Shown: positions 44,254 through 53,539 of the stretch, one piece after another | How the letters are laid out: every line of letters starts with the position of its first letter | Position numbering within the stretch: position 1 is the stretch's first letter | Program-made: the position numbers and the translations under genes | The notes under the pieces: model-generated | Seen by the model: the letters and a program-made list of their open reading frames with translations, nothing else | Database searches by the model: none | What the model was told of the DNA's origin: nothing | Assembly (NCBI GenBank): GCA_018003315.1 | Contig: JAGNEJ010000006.1 | Location: 49,979 to 113,978 of the forward strand | Origin: Verrucomicrobiales bacterium | Lineage (GTDB): Bacteria; Verrucomicrobiota; Verrucomicrobiia; Verrucomicrobiales; V1-33 | Direction: 5' to 3' | DNA length: 64,000 nucleotides

Positions 44254-44735
44254 GCCGCACCGCCGTTTTCCGCCTGCTGCGACGATGGTTTCCGCTCCCC
44301 GGCGAGAGCCTGTCTGGCAGTCGTCATTTCATGCCGCCCCGCAGCCGGGATTGGGATCCGGGAGAGGTGGGGCTGCTCTCGGTGGCTGCGGGAGTGGGCT
44401 ATGCAGCCCTGATGCTGACCCTGCTGGAATACTTCCTGCCCCACTGGGTGGCGGTCATCCTGGCAGTGCCTGTCGTTTTTCTTCTTTGGCAGCTGCTCAT
44501 TTTCGTTGTGGAATCCGTCCGCAGCATCCTGGCACGCTTCGGGCTGTTTTCGTCCGGGCACCCGCAGGATTTTCATGTCCCGTGCCATTTGATCCTGCTA
44601 ACCATTCTTGCGCTGCTGGGCCTCCAGACGCCATATCGCATCCCCGCCCTCTGCTGGCTGGTATTCTTTGTGCTGAACCTGGCGTGCGCCATCATTGAGC
44701 GCGTGTGGAGACCTCCCACGCGCCGGTCGCAATGA
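44250..44735 (+). CDS. Small polytopic membrane protein, unknown function
   Basis: The 161-residue protein has about four membrane helices (near 42-62, 65-90, 112-125 and 130-148), flanked by basic segments at both ends (LLRRWF, RVWRPPTRRSQ). It is not a recognised family. ATG 44250 overlaps the acyltransferase stop, so it is translationally coupled and probably shares its process or membrane location. It ends 33 bases from the convergent 979-residue gene. Confidence 0.72.
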   Translation: MSRTAVFRLLRRWFPLPGESLSGSRHFMPPRSRDWDPGEVGLLSVAAGVGYAALMLTLLEYFLPHWVAVILAVPVVFLLWQLLIFVVESVRSILARFGLFSSGHPQDFHVPCHLILLTILALLGLQTPYRIPALCWLVFFVLNLACAIIERVWRPPTRRSQ

Positions 44736-44768
44736 CTTCACAAGGGCTGCCCGGATGGGACTTCCGGA

Positions 44769-47708
44769 TCACTTCGTCATGCGCACGATTTCCCTGACAT
44801 TTTTTAATGGCAGCTCCAGCGGGCGTCCATCCGGCAGGGTGGCATGGAGCGCTTCGGCCTGACAGCGGAACGATTGCACGGAAACCGCGGAACCGTCGGC
44901 CAGCCGCAGCCGGAAATTCCCTTCCGCAACGCCCTCCGCGGGCTGGGCACCCTTGCGCAGACCGGCGACACGGGACAGTGGGATTTCCATGTCGCCAACA
45001 TCCTCCGAGTGGAGCAGCAGGCTGGAATTTGTCAGAGAGGAAATGCTCCCTGGACCCGTGTCGCCATTGGACAGCAGGACGAAATCGGCGGCAGGATCCG
45101 GCGCCCGTTCCGACCCATTCCACGGCAGCACGAACAAATCGTGCAGCAGCACAGGGTTGGGGAACGCCTCCGTCACTCCGTTGACGACCCGGCCGCTCAT
45201 GGCAGGGGTGAAACTGATGCCCAGACCAAGCTGCCCGGATTCGTAAATCTGACGCAGCGCCGTGCCTCGGAGCGCTCCCAGCGGGGAGCCGTTGACGAGG
45301 ATGGCTAGCCGACCGCTGCCCGCATCCACCAGCAGCCTGTATTCCACGGCGTCTCCCCCAACGGAATGCACGGCGCGGGCGCTCCGTGCAGACTGGGTCC
45401 GGGGGAAGACCGGACCATTTTCTGCCCGGTGCATTTCCTGACAATAAGCGAATGCCTCTTGCAGATTGAGCGACATCACAGCGCCGTCCGCACGGCCAAA
45501 GAGCACCACCCGAACCATCTGGTAACCAGCCATGCGGAGCAGGCGAAACCGGATTTCAAACGAGCGGGGCGGACGGGTGACCACGCGCCGGATGTTCACG
45601 CTTCCCTTCCCTGAGGAGGTAAACACGCCATCATACACCGGCTCCGTCAGCGGAGCATCCCAGGGAAACAGCGACTGGAACCGGCTGCGCAGCTGCAAGG
45701 CCTTCTCTGCTTCGGCGGAGGTGGTGAATTGCGGCTGCAGGCTGCCGAACCCCGCTTTCCAAGGACCCATCCGGATGCCGCCCTCACAAAATCCGGCTCC
45801 TCCGGGACAAATCCATTGCACGGCGGAGAGCGGCCAGGTCATTGCCCCGGCAGAGGCCGTGGACATCTGGAAGGAGCCATCCTTGATCTGCAGGGAGTCG
45901 GCCAGCATGAAGTCTCCATTTTGCAGGAGGACAAACGCCGGCGTGGTCGCGGCATCCCGTGCCGTTTGTCCTGTCACGACCGCCCGCATTTTTTGCCAGG
46001 AAATTTCCACCGGAGCCGCGCCGTCCTGCAGCCGCCAGGCACAGGTTTCATCACTGCCTCCGGCAAAGGTGCCGCGCAGCACCTCCCCGCTTGCCATCTG
46101 AAGGCGCGACGCTTCCTCCAAACGGTCCTTCACCGGAACGCCAGGAAATTTCCATCCCGCAACATCTGCCAACCGAATGGAAAGCGGCCCCGCCACCGTC
46201 GTGTCCATCTCCAGGTGGTCCCTGTCCAGTCTCAGGTTCGTGGCCGGAAGAATGCCGCCGCCGACAAAGCGAACGGCACTGTCCCCGCCGACCTTCACTG
46301 CGCCGCAGGCAGGCTGCAGGCGGGCAAACCGCAACTGGCTGCGGGCGATGCGTTCGCCGCCGAGAACGGCGGATTTTCCGTCAAGACTGCCGAGTTCGCC
46401 GCCCTTCCAGGTGCCGTCGGCCAATGCGGCACCGATTCCCCCGCTCTCCGTGCGTCCGTCCCACGGTTCGACCAGAAAACGACGCACCCCAAACGATCCC
46501 TTTCCGCGGGGTGCAAACATGGGATTCAGGGAAAACGCCCGCGGCCGAGCGGAAGCAGGAATTGGTTTGGAAAACTTGAGCGTTTCGATGCCTCCGCCAT
46601 TTACCCGCAGGGAAAACGCCCCGGCTGCACGGTCAATCCACGCCTCATAGACATGCAGTGCGGCCGCGCCTGGTTCGCCGCCCGGTGGCGGCACGACGGG
46701 CTGTGCAGGCGCGGGCTTGATGCTGCGGCTCAGGTAACGGGAGCCTTCGTATGCCCCCATCAAACAGCTTTGCCCCGTGATGCGGAACCAGCAGGCACCA
46801 GCAAGATTGCTGGACATGCCAACCTGGGCAGCGTTCAAATAGATGGCAAACGGGGTGAAGGCGGGATCGTGCAGCACTTCCACCACCATGTGCAGACGGT
46901 CTGGCACTCCGGTCACCATGGTTCCAATCGCCTCGTTGGTGCTGCCCATCAGCATCCCGTCCTGCAACGCCCAGGCGGACGGTTCGGAGCCTTCGCGGTT
47001 GGTGAATGCAGCCGTGCCGCTGGCCAGGTCGAAGCATCCCGGCGCCTGACCACGGCTGAGATGCAGCCATTCCACCGACTGGCGCGGCAGACGCACCTCG
47101 CTTGTCCCGTAGGCACGAAACACCACCTCCTTCCCGTTGACCGCCAGCACGTCTCCCTGCATCCATCCGGAGCCGCCGCACAGTTTGACTGTGTCATTCC
47201 AGGCATGGGCGGGTTTCGCTTCCAAGCGCCGGCAGGTTCCCGCGAGAGGCATGAGAAATTCCAGGGACGATTCCCCCGTCGGCCAATTCCAGGTCAACGC
47301 GGTGCCATCCCACTGCACGGGATGACCCTGAATGCGCGTTCCATCATCCAATGTCAGCAAAAACGGACCAGTTAGCGTCCCCTCCGGCCAGGGCAGGTTC
47401 GTCCGTGGTCCCGAAAGCTTCGGCAGCGGTTCGGAGTGGGCTGCCTTGGCAACATTCAGAGCGCGATTTGCCGGCACCAGCCGGACCGCTCGCTGAATCC
47501 CCTGCAGGACGGCGCCGCGGACATTGGGACGCAACTCCGGAACCAGTTTTTCCACATCCAGCCGTCCGGGCACAACCAAAGGCTTCGCGTCCTGCCCCCA
47601 GCACGCCGTCACCGCAGCAAACAGCGCGGCCCCCACAAGGCCGACTCCGGCCAGCGTGCCGAAAGGGAAGCAAGAACGCAAAAGGCGCTGCTGGTGCATG
47701 AAGGACAT
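44769..47708 (-). CDS. Large exported protein with repeated short beta motifs
   Basis: The 979-residue protein has an N-terminal export signal (about 10-39, ending ACWGQD). Several segments of about 40 residues share a pattern of 'hydrophobic-L-x-(D/N)G-x-x-l-x-G...' followed by a closing 'l-(P)-l-x-x-(V)-x-x-(I/L)' strand. They lie near residues 115, 183, 430, 525, 590, 870 and 932 and include LLTLDDGTRIQG, FVLLQNGDFMLADSL, FVLLSNGD and LRLADGSAV. Between them are two lectin-like stretches (about 270-410 and 660-830). No catalytic signature is visible; a structural or binding role on the cell surface is inferred. The start could also be ATG 47699. Confidence 0.78.
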   Translation of the reverse strand: MSFMHQQRLLRSCFPFGTLAGVGLVGAALFAAVTACWGQDAKPLVVPGRLDVEKLVPELRPNVRGAVLQGIQRAVRLVPANRALNVAKAAHSEPLPKLSGPRTNLPWPEGTLTGPFLLTLDDGTRIQGHPVQWDGTALTWNWPTGESSLEFLMPLAGTCRRLEAKPAHAWNDTVKLCGGSGWMQGDVLAVNGKEVVFRAYGTSEVRLPRQSVEWLHLSRGQAPGCFDLASGTAAFTNREGSEPSAWALQDGMLMGSTNEAIGTMVTGVPDRLHMVVEVLHDPAFTPFAIYLNAAQVGMSSNLAGACWFRITGQSCLMGAYEGSRYLSRSIKPAPAQPVVPPPGGEPGAAALHVYEAWIDRAAGAFSLRVNGGGIETLKFSKPIPASARPRAFSLNPMFAPRGKGSFGVRRFLVEPWDGRTESGGIGAALADGTWKGGELGSLDGKSAVLGGERIARSQLRFARLQPACGAVKVGGDSAVRFVGGGILPATNLRLDRDHLEMDTTVAGPLSIRLADVAGWKFPGVPVKDRLEEASRLQMASGEVLRGTFAGGSDETCAWRLQDGAAPVEISWQKMRAVVTGQTARDAATTPAFVLLQNGDFMLADSLQIKDGSFQMSTASAGAMTWPLSAVQWICPGGAGFCEGGIRMGPWKAGFGSLQPQFTTSAEAEKALQLRSRFQSLFPWDAPLTEPVYDGVFTSSGKGSVNIRRVVTRPPRSFEIRFRLLRMAGYQMVRVVLFGRADGAVMSLNLQEAFAYCQEMHRAENGPVFPRTQSARSARAVHSVGGDAVEYRLLVDAGSGRLAILVNGSPLGALRGTALRQIYESGQLGLGISFTPAMSGRVVNGVTEAFPNPVLLHDLFVLPWNGSERAPDPAADFVLLSNGDTGPGSISSLTNSSLLLHSEDVGDMEIPLSRVAGLRKGAQPAEGVAEGNFRLRLADGSAVSVQSFRCQAEALHATLPDGRPLELPLKNVREIVRMTK

Positions 47709-47765
47709 GATGCCGCCGGAAGCCGGAAAATGACAATCGAAAAACCGCCGGGCACAAATCCTCCG

Positions 47766-48515
47766 CTAACCATCCGCCGTGCGCCGCCACCGCGTTCCCA
47801 AAGCCACGGAAAACTGGAACTTCCTGGCATGTTCCCGGATGACGAACGGCAGATCCACCCGCGCTTCGAGATCAAAATGCGGCACCAGCCGCTGCTGCAG
47901 CCAGTCGAAGGTGGAACCCGCGGGCCAGTTTTCCTGCGGTGTAAACTCCGCCAGCCAGGTGCAGGGCGTGGCCAGCAGCAGCCATCCGCCGGGCCGCACC
48001 AGATGCGGAAGCCGTTCCAGCAGCCGCTGTGGCTGTGGCAGCCGGCAGAGCAGATTTGCGGCATGAACCAGGTCAAAATTGCCGAGATCCTCCCGGAGAT
48101 TCATCGCGTCGCCGCATTCAAAGCGCAGGTTTTCCCGTCTTGCCGCCGGCGGCGCGGCGGCGGTGCGATTGGAAACCATGCGCCCTTCCTCGTGACGTTG
48201 ATAGGAAATGACCTCCCCGCGGTGCAGCCGTTGCGCCGTCTCCACAAAGAGCCGGGAAAAATCGATACCGAGCACCTCCGCGCAGCAACCCGACAGTTCA
48301 AAACTGCTGCGCCCCACAGCACAACCCAAATCCAAGGCTCGCTGGAACGTGGCGGGACTTGTCGGCAGCAGTGCCGTCACCGTCCGTTGGGCAAATCCCA
48401 GCGCTTCCTCCGGAATCCACGGCCAGTCCGTGGTGTCCCGCGGTGCTCCATAGTGAAAGAGCAGATATTCCGCCAAAAGCCGCTGCGTTTCGTAGATGTT
48501 CGGAGCCTCCGCCAT
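47766..48515 (-). CDS. Stand-alone ovothiol-type N1-methyltransferase (OvoA C-terminal domain-like)
   Basis: The 249-residue SAM-dependent methyltransferase begins with YETQRLLAEYLLFHYG, a pattern characteristic of the putative 4-mercaptohistidine N1-methyltransferase family. It continues with the SAM-binding ALDLGCAVGRSSFELSG and FSRLFVETAQRLHRGEV...YQRHEEG, as in the C-terminal domain of OvoA. That domain methylates the imidazole ring in ovothiol A synthesis. The sulfoxide synthase part of OvoA and a PLP lyase are not adjacent. ATG 48515 fits the family start. It is divergent from the TonB-dependent receptor. Confidence 0.8.
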   Translation of the reverse strand: MAEAPNIYETQRLLAEYLLFHYGAPRDTTDWPWIPEEALGFAQRTVTALLPTSPATFQRALDLGCAVGRSSFELSGCCAEVLGIDFSRLFVETAQRLHRGEVISYQRHEEGRMVSNRTAAAPPAARRENLRFECGDAMNLREDLGNFDLVHAANLLCRLPQPQRLLERLPHLVRPGGWLLLATPCTWLAEFTPQENWPAGSTFDWLQQRLVPHFDLEARVDLPFVIREHARKFQFSVALGTRWRRTADG

Positions 48516-48605
48516 GCGGCGACAACTGATCCGGACCTTCAGACTTTGCAACTCATCTCCCGGATCTGGTGCTGTTGTACCGGTTGAGGGTGTTTTCACG
48601 GCGCA

Positions 48606-48635
48606 CAGGATGCTTGATTTGCATCTTGCATCCTG
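48606..48635. promoter_or_regulatory. Nested dyad operator-like site between divergent methyltransferase and receptor genes
   Basis: CAGGATGC (48606-48613) and GCATCCTG (48628-48635) are perfect inverted copies 14 bases apart. An extra GCATC at 48621-48625 makes a second dyad with GATGC at 48609-48613, spaced seven. The block lies in the 222-base divergent gap, about 100 bases from each start codon, so it could control both genes. Confidence 0.5.
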
Positions 48636-48737
48636 CCCGCCGCCACCGGAAAATTGCTGGCATCCCAATGCAGCGCAATGCGGCATGCTGAAGCACAGGC
48701 TGCATTTTTCTTCCCTAGCAAACCAGCCGCTCTCCTC

Positions 48738-51089
48738 ATGATTCATCACCGTTTCTCCAGCGCAGCCGTCGCGGCGCTTTCCCTTTCGGCAGCAACCCTT
48801 GGCATTGGCCGGGCGGCCGCAACCTCCCAGCCTGCAATGCTTCCGGAAGTGGTTGTGACCGCTGAAAAACCAGGAACCGCTGACGCAGCCTCCGGTTCTG
48901 CGGCAACCGTCACCACGGAACAAATCGGAAATCAAAACTACACCAATCCCGCCAGGATTCTTCAGCAGTTGCCGGGCGTCCATGTGCGGGACGAGGACGG
49001 TTACGGAAATTTTCCGAATATCTCCCTGCGCGGCACCGACAGCGTGCGCAGTGCCAAGACCACCCTCATGGAGGACGGCATTCTGATGAGTCCGGCACCC
49101 TACACGTTTCCGGCAGCCTATCACACTCCGCGCATCGGTCGCATGAGCGGGGTGGAAGCCTTCAAGGGTTCCACCCAGATTCGCTTTGGCCCCCACACCA
49201 CGGGCGGCGTGCTCAATTTTCTGTCCATTCCGTTCGTCAACCTTCCGAATGCTCCAGACAGCATTCCAACCCCGGGCAAGGCACCGTTGGGCAAGGCGGT
49301 GGTTCCGTCGGCGAACGCGTCATCACCCAGGTCCGCCAGCGAAGGTTACCTGAAGTCCACTTTCGGCTCCGACAACACCTGGATCAATCACGGCTGGTGG
49401 GGCCACACCGCAGAAACCAGCGCCGGCACCGCCGGGGTGCTCATCGAGTTGTTTCATAACCAGTCGGACGGGTTCCGTCACATCGACAAATCCGATGCGA
49501 CTCCCGGATTCACCTTGATCGAACCCATGTTCCGGGCGTTTTGGGAGCCTGACACCGCACTCAAGCAGCGTTTCGAGTTCCGCTTCGGTTACAGCAACTT
49601 TGACGATGACGAAACCCATCTGGGCCTCACGGACCGCGATCTGCGGGCCGATCCCCAGCGCCGCTACACGGCCAGCCAGCTCGACAATTTCAGTTCCGAA
49701 CAATTCCGCTGGTCGCTCAAGCACATCATGGAACCGTCTGACTCCGTGCGGGTCGAAACCGCCGCCTACTACAGCTGGTACACGCGGAACTGGTATAAAC
49801 TCAATGACATTCGCCCGACTGCCGAAGGTCCCTTCACTCCGCTCGCAACCGCAGTGGCCGGGGGCGGCCTGCCCCTGGACATCCTGCGCGGGGATGCCGC
49901 TGGCCAGTGGCGCATCCGGGCTGGCGACAGGGACTTCTACATGTTCGGGCTGCAAAGCCAACTCGACTGGGGTTTTGAAACCGGCAGCATTCACCACGAC
50001 CTCACCGCCGGGCTGCGCCTGCATTACGACACCGGCAAACGGTTTGAACGCGACGATCTCGCCACCACCAATGCACAGGGCAAGATCGTGCAATTTCAAA
50101 CCGGCCGCCAGGGAGCCGCAGGCAACCGCATTGAGGACGTGACTGCCTTCGCTCTGTTCGTCGAGGACAAGATCCGCCTCGGCCGGCTCACGGTCAAACC
50201 AGGCGTGCGCTGGGAGCACATGGACATGGCCTATCAGGACCGCGCGACCAGTGGACCGGACCTTTCGAAAACCACAGGCAGTGACAGCGGCACCGCGGAT
50301 GTCATTGCCCCCGGCATCAGCCTCAACTACGACCTCACAGACAGCACCGCCCTCTTTGCGGGCTACTGTCGCGGCTTTTCCAATCCTGCTCCGAGGGAGT
50401 TCCTCAAGGGTGACGCCCAAATGGAACTCACGGACGGCTTCGAACTTGGTGCGCGCTACACCGGCTCCGGCGTGCAGGCGCAACTGACAGGGTTTTACAC
50501 CAATTTTCACGACATGGTTGCCAACGAGGGCCTTGGCGGACTCGGCACCATCGAAGATTCCAATGCTGGCGATGCCCGGCTTTATGGGATCGAGGGGGCG
50601 ATCCGCTGGGACCCGCTGCAGGAATCCAGGGGGGACTGGCGGCTGCCGCTGCGCGGGTCCGCTACCTGGACGCATTCGGAATTCACCCGAGGCAACCCCG
50701 CCGCCGATGCCGGATCGATTTATTCCGGTGCCACTCCCGGCAACGAACTGCCTTACGTGCCGCGCTTCACCGCCTCAGCGGGCTTTGGCGTCGAATACCG
50801 CAACTTCGGCCTGCACCTCGACAGCACCTTCATCAGCGAAATGCATGGCACTGCTAGCAATGCGACTGATCTGCGCGACATCAACGGCAATCCGGATGCC
50901 CGCTACGGAAAAACAGACAAGGCCGTCATCGTGGACCTGTCCGCTCATTATCAGGTTAATGAGAACATCCGCTTGGTCTTCGGCATCAGCAATCTCGCCG
51001 ACAAGGCTTACATTACCAGCCGTCTGCCCCAGGGTGCCCGGGCCAATCAGCCGCGATCGTTTTTTGCAGGCGTTGAAATGCACTTCTGA
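48738..51089 (+). CDS. FecA-like TonB-dependent outer-membrane receptor
   Basis: The 783-residue protein has a signal peptide (about 1-30), a TonB-box-like LPEVVVTAEKPG (near 35-46), a plug domain (about 50-160) with ILQQLPGVHVRDEDGYG, NISLRG and LMEDGILMSPAPYTFP, and GGVLNFLS. A 22-stranded barrel ends in an aromatic residue (VEMHF). The 'DGI.(L/M).PAPY' plug motif is typical of FecA, the ferric dicitrate receptor, so an iron or other metal chelate is the likely ligand. No FecIR, TonB/ExbBD or ABC genes are adjacent. ATG 48738 is set by the signal peptide and lacks a Shine-Dalgarno sequence. Confidence 0.88.
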   Translation: MIHHRFSSAAVAALSLSAATLGIGRAAATSQPAMLPEVVVTAEKPGTADAASGSAATVTTEQIGNQNYTNPARILQQLPGVHVRDEDGYGNFPNISLRGTDSVRSAKTTLMEDGILMSPAPYTFPAAYHTPRIGRMSGVEAFKGSTQIRFGPHTTGGVLNFLSIPFVNLPNAPDSIPTPGKAPLGKAVVPSANASSPRSASEGYLKSTFGSDNTWINHGWWGHTAETSAGTAGVLIELFHNQSDGFRHIDKSDATPGFTLIEPMFRAFWEPDTALKQRFEFRFGYSNFDDDETHLGLTDRDLRADPQRRYTASQLDNFSSEQFRWSLKHIMEPSDSVRVETAAYYSWYTRNWYKLNDIRPTAEGPFTPLATAVAGGGLPLDILRGDAAGQWRIRAGDRDFYMFGLQSQLDWGFETGSIHHDLTAGLRLHYDTGKRFERDDLATTNAQGKIVQFQTGRQGAAGNRIEDVTAFALFVEDKIRLGRLTVKPGVRWEHMDMAYQDRATSGPDLSKTTGSDSGTADVIAPGISLNYDLTDSTALFAGYCRGFSNPAPREFLKGDAQMELTDGFELGARYTGSGVQAQLTGFYTNFHDMVANEGLGGLGTIEDSNAGDARLYGIEGAIRWDPLQESRGDWRLPLRGSATWTHSEFTRGNPAADAGSIYSGATPGNELPYVPRFTASAGFGVEYRNFGLHLDSTFISEMHGTASNATDLRDINGNPDARYGKTDKAVIVDLSAHYQVNENIRLVFGISNLADKAYITSRLPQGARANQPRSFFAGVEMHF

Positions 51090-51320
51090 TTCGGGACAAA
51101 GTTGATGCCACCATCGGTTCCTGCCGGCTGCCTCGGCAGAGCGGCGCAGTTGGTGGCCGCAGGCATCACGCAGCCGTCGAAGTGAGGGACGTGAACCGGC
51201 CGCCAGGTGCCAGCCTGGACGAATGGGAGGCTGCATTGGCGTCAGCGGCCATGTGCCGCCAGCTTCCATCGTTCAAATCCCCTTGCCGATGCAGAACTTC
51301 CCCGCCAATGTCCCCGCCCT

Positions 51321-52595
51321 ATGCTGGACATGCGAGTCATTCGGGAAAAAGCGGACTGGGTCAGGGAGCGCCTCAAACTGCGTGGAGGCGAAGCGTTTCG
51401 CCTGCTCGACGAAGTCATGCAGTGCGACGAGGTGCGGCGGCGCAGCGAGACCGAAAAACAGCAACTGCAAAGCGAACGCAACCGGGTGAGCAGGGAAATC
51501 GGCATCGCCAAAAAACAGGGCCGGGACACCTCCGCCATTGAGGCGCAAATGCGGAAGATTGGCGACCGGATCGATGCTCTTTCCCACGAAGCAACCGAGG
51601 CCGAATCACGTCAGGAGGAATTGCTGCTGGCGATTCCCAACCTGCCCCATGACGCCTGCCCCGTCGGAGCGGATGCCGACGCGAATCCGGTGGTCCGCAC
51701 CTGGGGGGAAGCTCCGGCCATGGAAGGCGCCAGGGACCACGTCACGCTTGGAAAACATCTGGGAATCCTCGACTTCGACGCCGGGGCAAAAATCGCGGGC
51801 AGTGCCTTCACGCTCTACCGCGGAGCCGGCGCACGGCTGGAACGTGCCCTCATCAATTTTCTGCTCGACCTGCACACCACCCAGCATGGTTATGTGGAGA
51901 TTCATCCCCCGTTCCTCGTCAATCGCGACTCGCTGATCGGCACCGGGCAACTGCCCAAATTTGCGGATCAACAATACCATTGTGAAGCGGACGATCTGTT
52001 TCTGGCTCCGACGGCAGAGGTGCCCGTCACCAACATCCACCGGGATGAGATCCTCGACGCTGCCACCCTGCCTCTGCGCTATGCCGCCTATACTCCCTGT
52101 TTTCGCAGGGAAGCGGGCGCTGCCGGCGTGGGAACCCGCGGCCTGATCCGCATGCACCAGTTCGACAAGGTGGAACTGGTGAAAATCGTGCGCCCCGAGG
52201 ATTCGTTTGCCGAACTGGAATCCCTCACGGCCGATGCGGAAAAAGTACTGCAACTTCTTGGTTTGCACTATCGCACGATCGAACTTTGCACCGGAGACCT
52301 GGGCTTCGGCAGCGCCAAGACCTACGACATCGAAGTCTGGGCGCCCGGCCAGGGAAGTTATCTGGAAGTCTCCAGTTGTTCGAATTTTTCGGACTACCAG
52401 GCACGGCGTCTGAAATGCCGTTTCAAGGATCCTGAGACCAGGAAAAACCTCTTCTGTCACACGCTGAACGGTTCCGGCACCGCCCTCGCCAGGCTTTACG
52501 TGGCCCTGCTGGAAACCTGCCAGCAGGCGGACGGCAGCATTGTCCTGCCGGAAATCCTTCACCCCTATTTCGGCTCCAAAGGCATTCCAGCCTGA
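51321..52595 (+). CDS. serS: Seryl-tRNA synthetase
   Basis: Class II synthetase that charges serine tRNAs. The 424-residue product has the N-terminal coiled-coil arm (about 25-110, with [19 protein letters not shown]), motif 1 ([10 protein letters not shown]), motif 2 ([12 protein letters not shown]) and motif 3 ([12 protein letters not shown]...[13 protein letters not shown]). The start ATG 51321 ([10 protein letters not shown]) is the family-typical one; upstream in-frame sequence is not conserved-looking. No T-box leader is recognised in the 231-base gap after the receptor gene, which seems empty of features. Confidence 0.96.
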   Translation: MLDMRVIREKADWVRERLKLRGGEAFRLLDEVMQCDEVRRRSETEKQQLQSERNRVSREIGIAKKQGRDTSAIEAQMRKIGDRIDALSHEATEAESRQEELLLAIPNLPHDACPVGADADANPVVRTWGEAPAMEGARDHVTLGKHLGILDFDAGAKIAGSAFTLYRGAGARLERALINFLLDLHTTQHGYVEIHPPFLVNRDSLIGTGQLPKFADQQYHCEADDLFLAPTAEVPVTNIHRDEILDAATLPLRYAAYTPCFRREAGAAGVGTRGLIRMHQFDKVELVKIVRPEDSFAELESLTADAEKVLQLLGLHYRTIELCTGDLGFGSAKTYDIEVWAPGQGSYLEVSSCSNFSDYQARRLKCRFKDPETRKNLFCHTLNGSGTALARLYVALLETCQQADGSIVLPEILHPYFGSKGIPA

Positions 52596-52690
52596 CCAAT
52601 GACCTCCAGGGGGGGGCCTGACAATCCCTCCCGCTGCACCGTTGGCAATTTCACGGAATCCTGCCTATACTGACTGAAACCGACCGATCC

Positions 52691-53533
52691 ATGAGCATCA
52701 ACTCTCCATTTTTCAGACTGGCAGCCTGGCTGCAGGCACTGGCATTCGGCGCAGCCTGGCAATGCGCCGCAGCACAGGACAGCCCTTCCGCTGCCAAGGA
52801 GGGAGCGGGTGAACTGGACCTTTCAACGTTTCCCGGCCAGGTCATCGACGATGTCGTGGTGCCCGTGCCCAGCGAAATCTTCGGCGTTCTCGACAAACTG
52901 GGCGACCCCGACTGGAAAAAGGAAGTCAACACCGACCCTCGCCCCAATTTTGTCGAACGGGCGGATGTCGCCCTGCTGCTCGGCGCGGTGGTGGCCGATG
53001 GCTTCATCGCCGTGCAGGCGGAAGACGAAAAAACCGTGGAAAAAATCGGACGCGAGGTGCTCGATCTCGCCAAGGCTCTCGGCGTAAAGGACTCTGTCAT
53101 CGAACACTGCAATGCCATTCAGGAAGCCGCGAAGGCCAACGAATGGGACACGGTGCGCAGGGAACTGGACGTAACCCAGAAAACGGTGCGCGACCGCATG
53201 GAAAAAATGAAGGATGGAGCACTGGCGGAGTGCATCAGCGTGGGAGGCTGGCTGCGCGGCACCCAGGTCGTGACCAGCATCATCGGGAAGAATTTTTCGC
53301 AGGACAAGGCGGAACTGCTCAACCAGCCGGACCTGACGGATTATTTCCGCGACAACGTGGAGGAAGCCATCACCCGGGTGAAAAAACCCGACAAGCTGAA
53401 GCTCATTTCCTCCGGTCTGGCACAGATCCATGAAATCATGCTCAAAGAGGGCGAAAACATCCCACAGGACTCGGTGGCCGTCATCCAGCGCATCACCAGC
53501 GCCCTGGTCATCCGCATCACCACCAAGGAGTAA
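52691..53533 (+). CDS. Exported helical protein of unknown function
   Basis: The 280-residue protein has a signal peptide (about 1-28, LQALAFGAAWQCAAAQ), a short low-complexity linker and then a mostly alpha-helical body with repeated Glu/Lys-rich helices (EDEKTVEKIGREVLDLAKAL; EWDTVRRELDVTQKTVRDR; VEEAITRVKKPDKLKL). No known motif or catalytic signature is seen. It precedes another exported hypothetical by six bases, so the two form an operon. Confidence 0.78.
   Translation: MSINSPFFRLAAWLQALAFGAAWQCAAAQDSPSAAKEGAGELDLSTFPGQVIDDVVVPVPSEIFGVLDKLGDPDWKKEVNTDPRPNFVERADVALLLGAVVADGFIAVQAEDEKTVEKIGREVLDLAKALGVKDSVIEHCNAIQEAAKANEWDTVRRELDVTQKTVRDRMEKMKDGALAECISVGGWLRGTQVVTSIIGKNFSQDKAELLNQPDLTDYFRDNVEEAITRVKKPDKLKLISSGLAQIHEIMLKEGENIPQDSVAVIQRITSALVIRITTKE
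53525..53530 (+). promoter_or_regulatory. Shine-Dalgarno sequence of the second small exported protein gene
   Basis: AAGGAG lies nine bases before ATG 53540, inside the end of the preceding gene. It supports translation from the same transcript. Confidence 0.65.
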
Positions 53534-53539
53534 CCGGTC

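Noticed and set aside
51090..51320. T-box or cobalamin riboswitch before serS
   Set aside because: No T-box motif or B12-box-like element could be found; T-boxes are also not expected outside Gram-positive groups.
52608..52637. G8 tract with CCCTCCC after serS as an intrinsic terminator
   Set aside because: A stem is possible only with a wobble, and no T-run follows on either strand.
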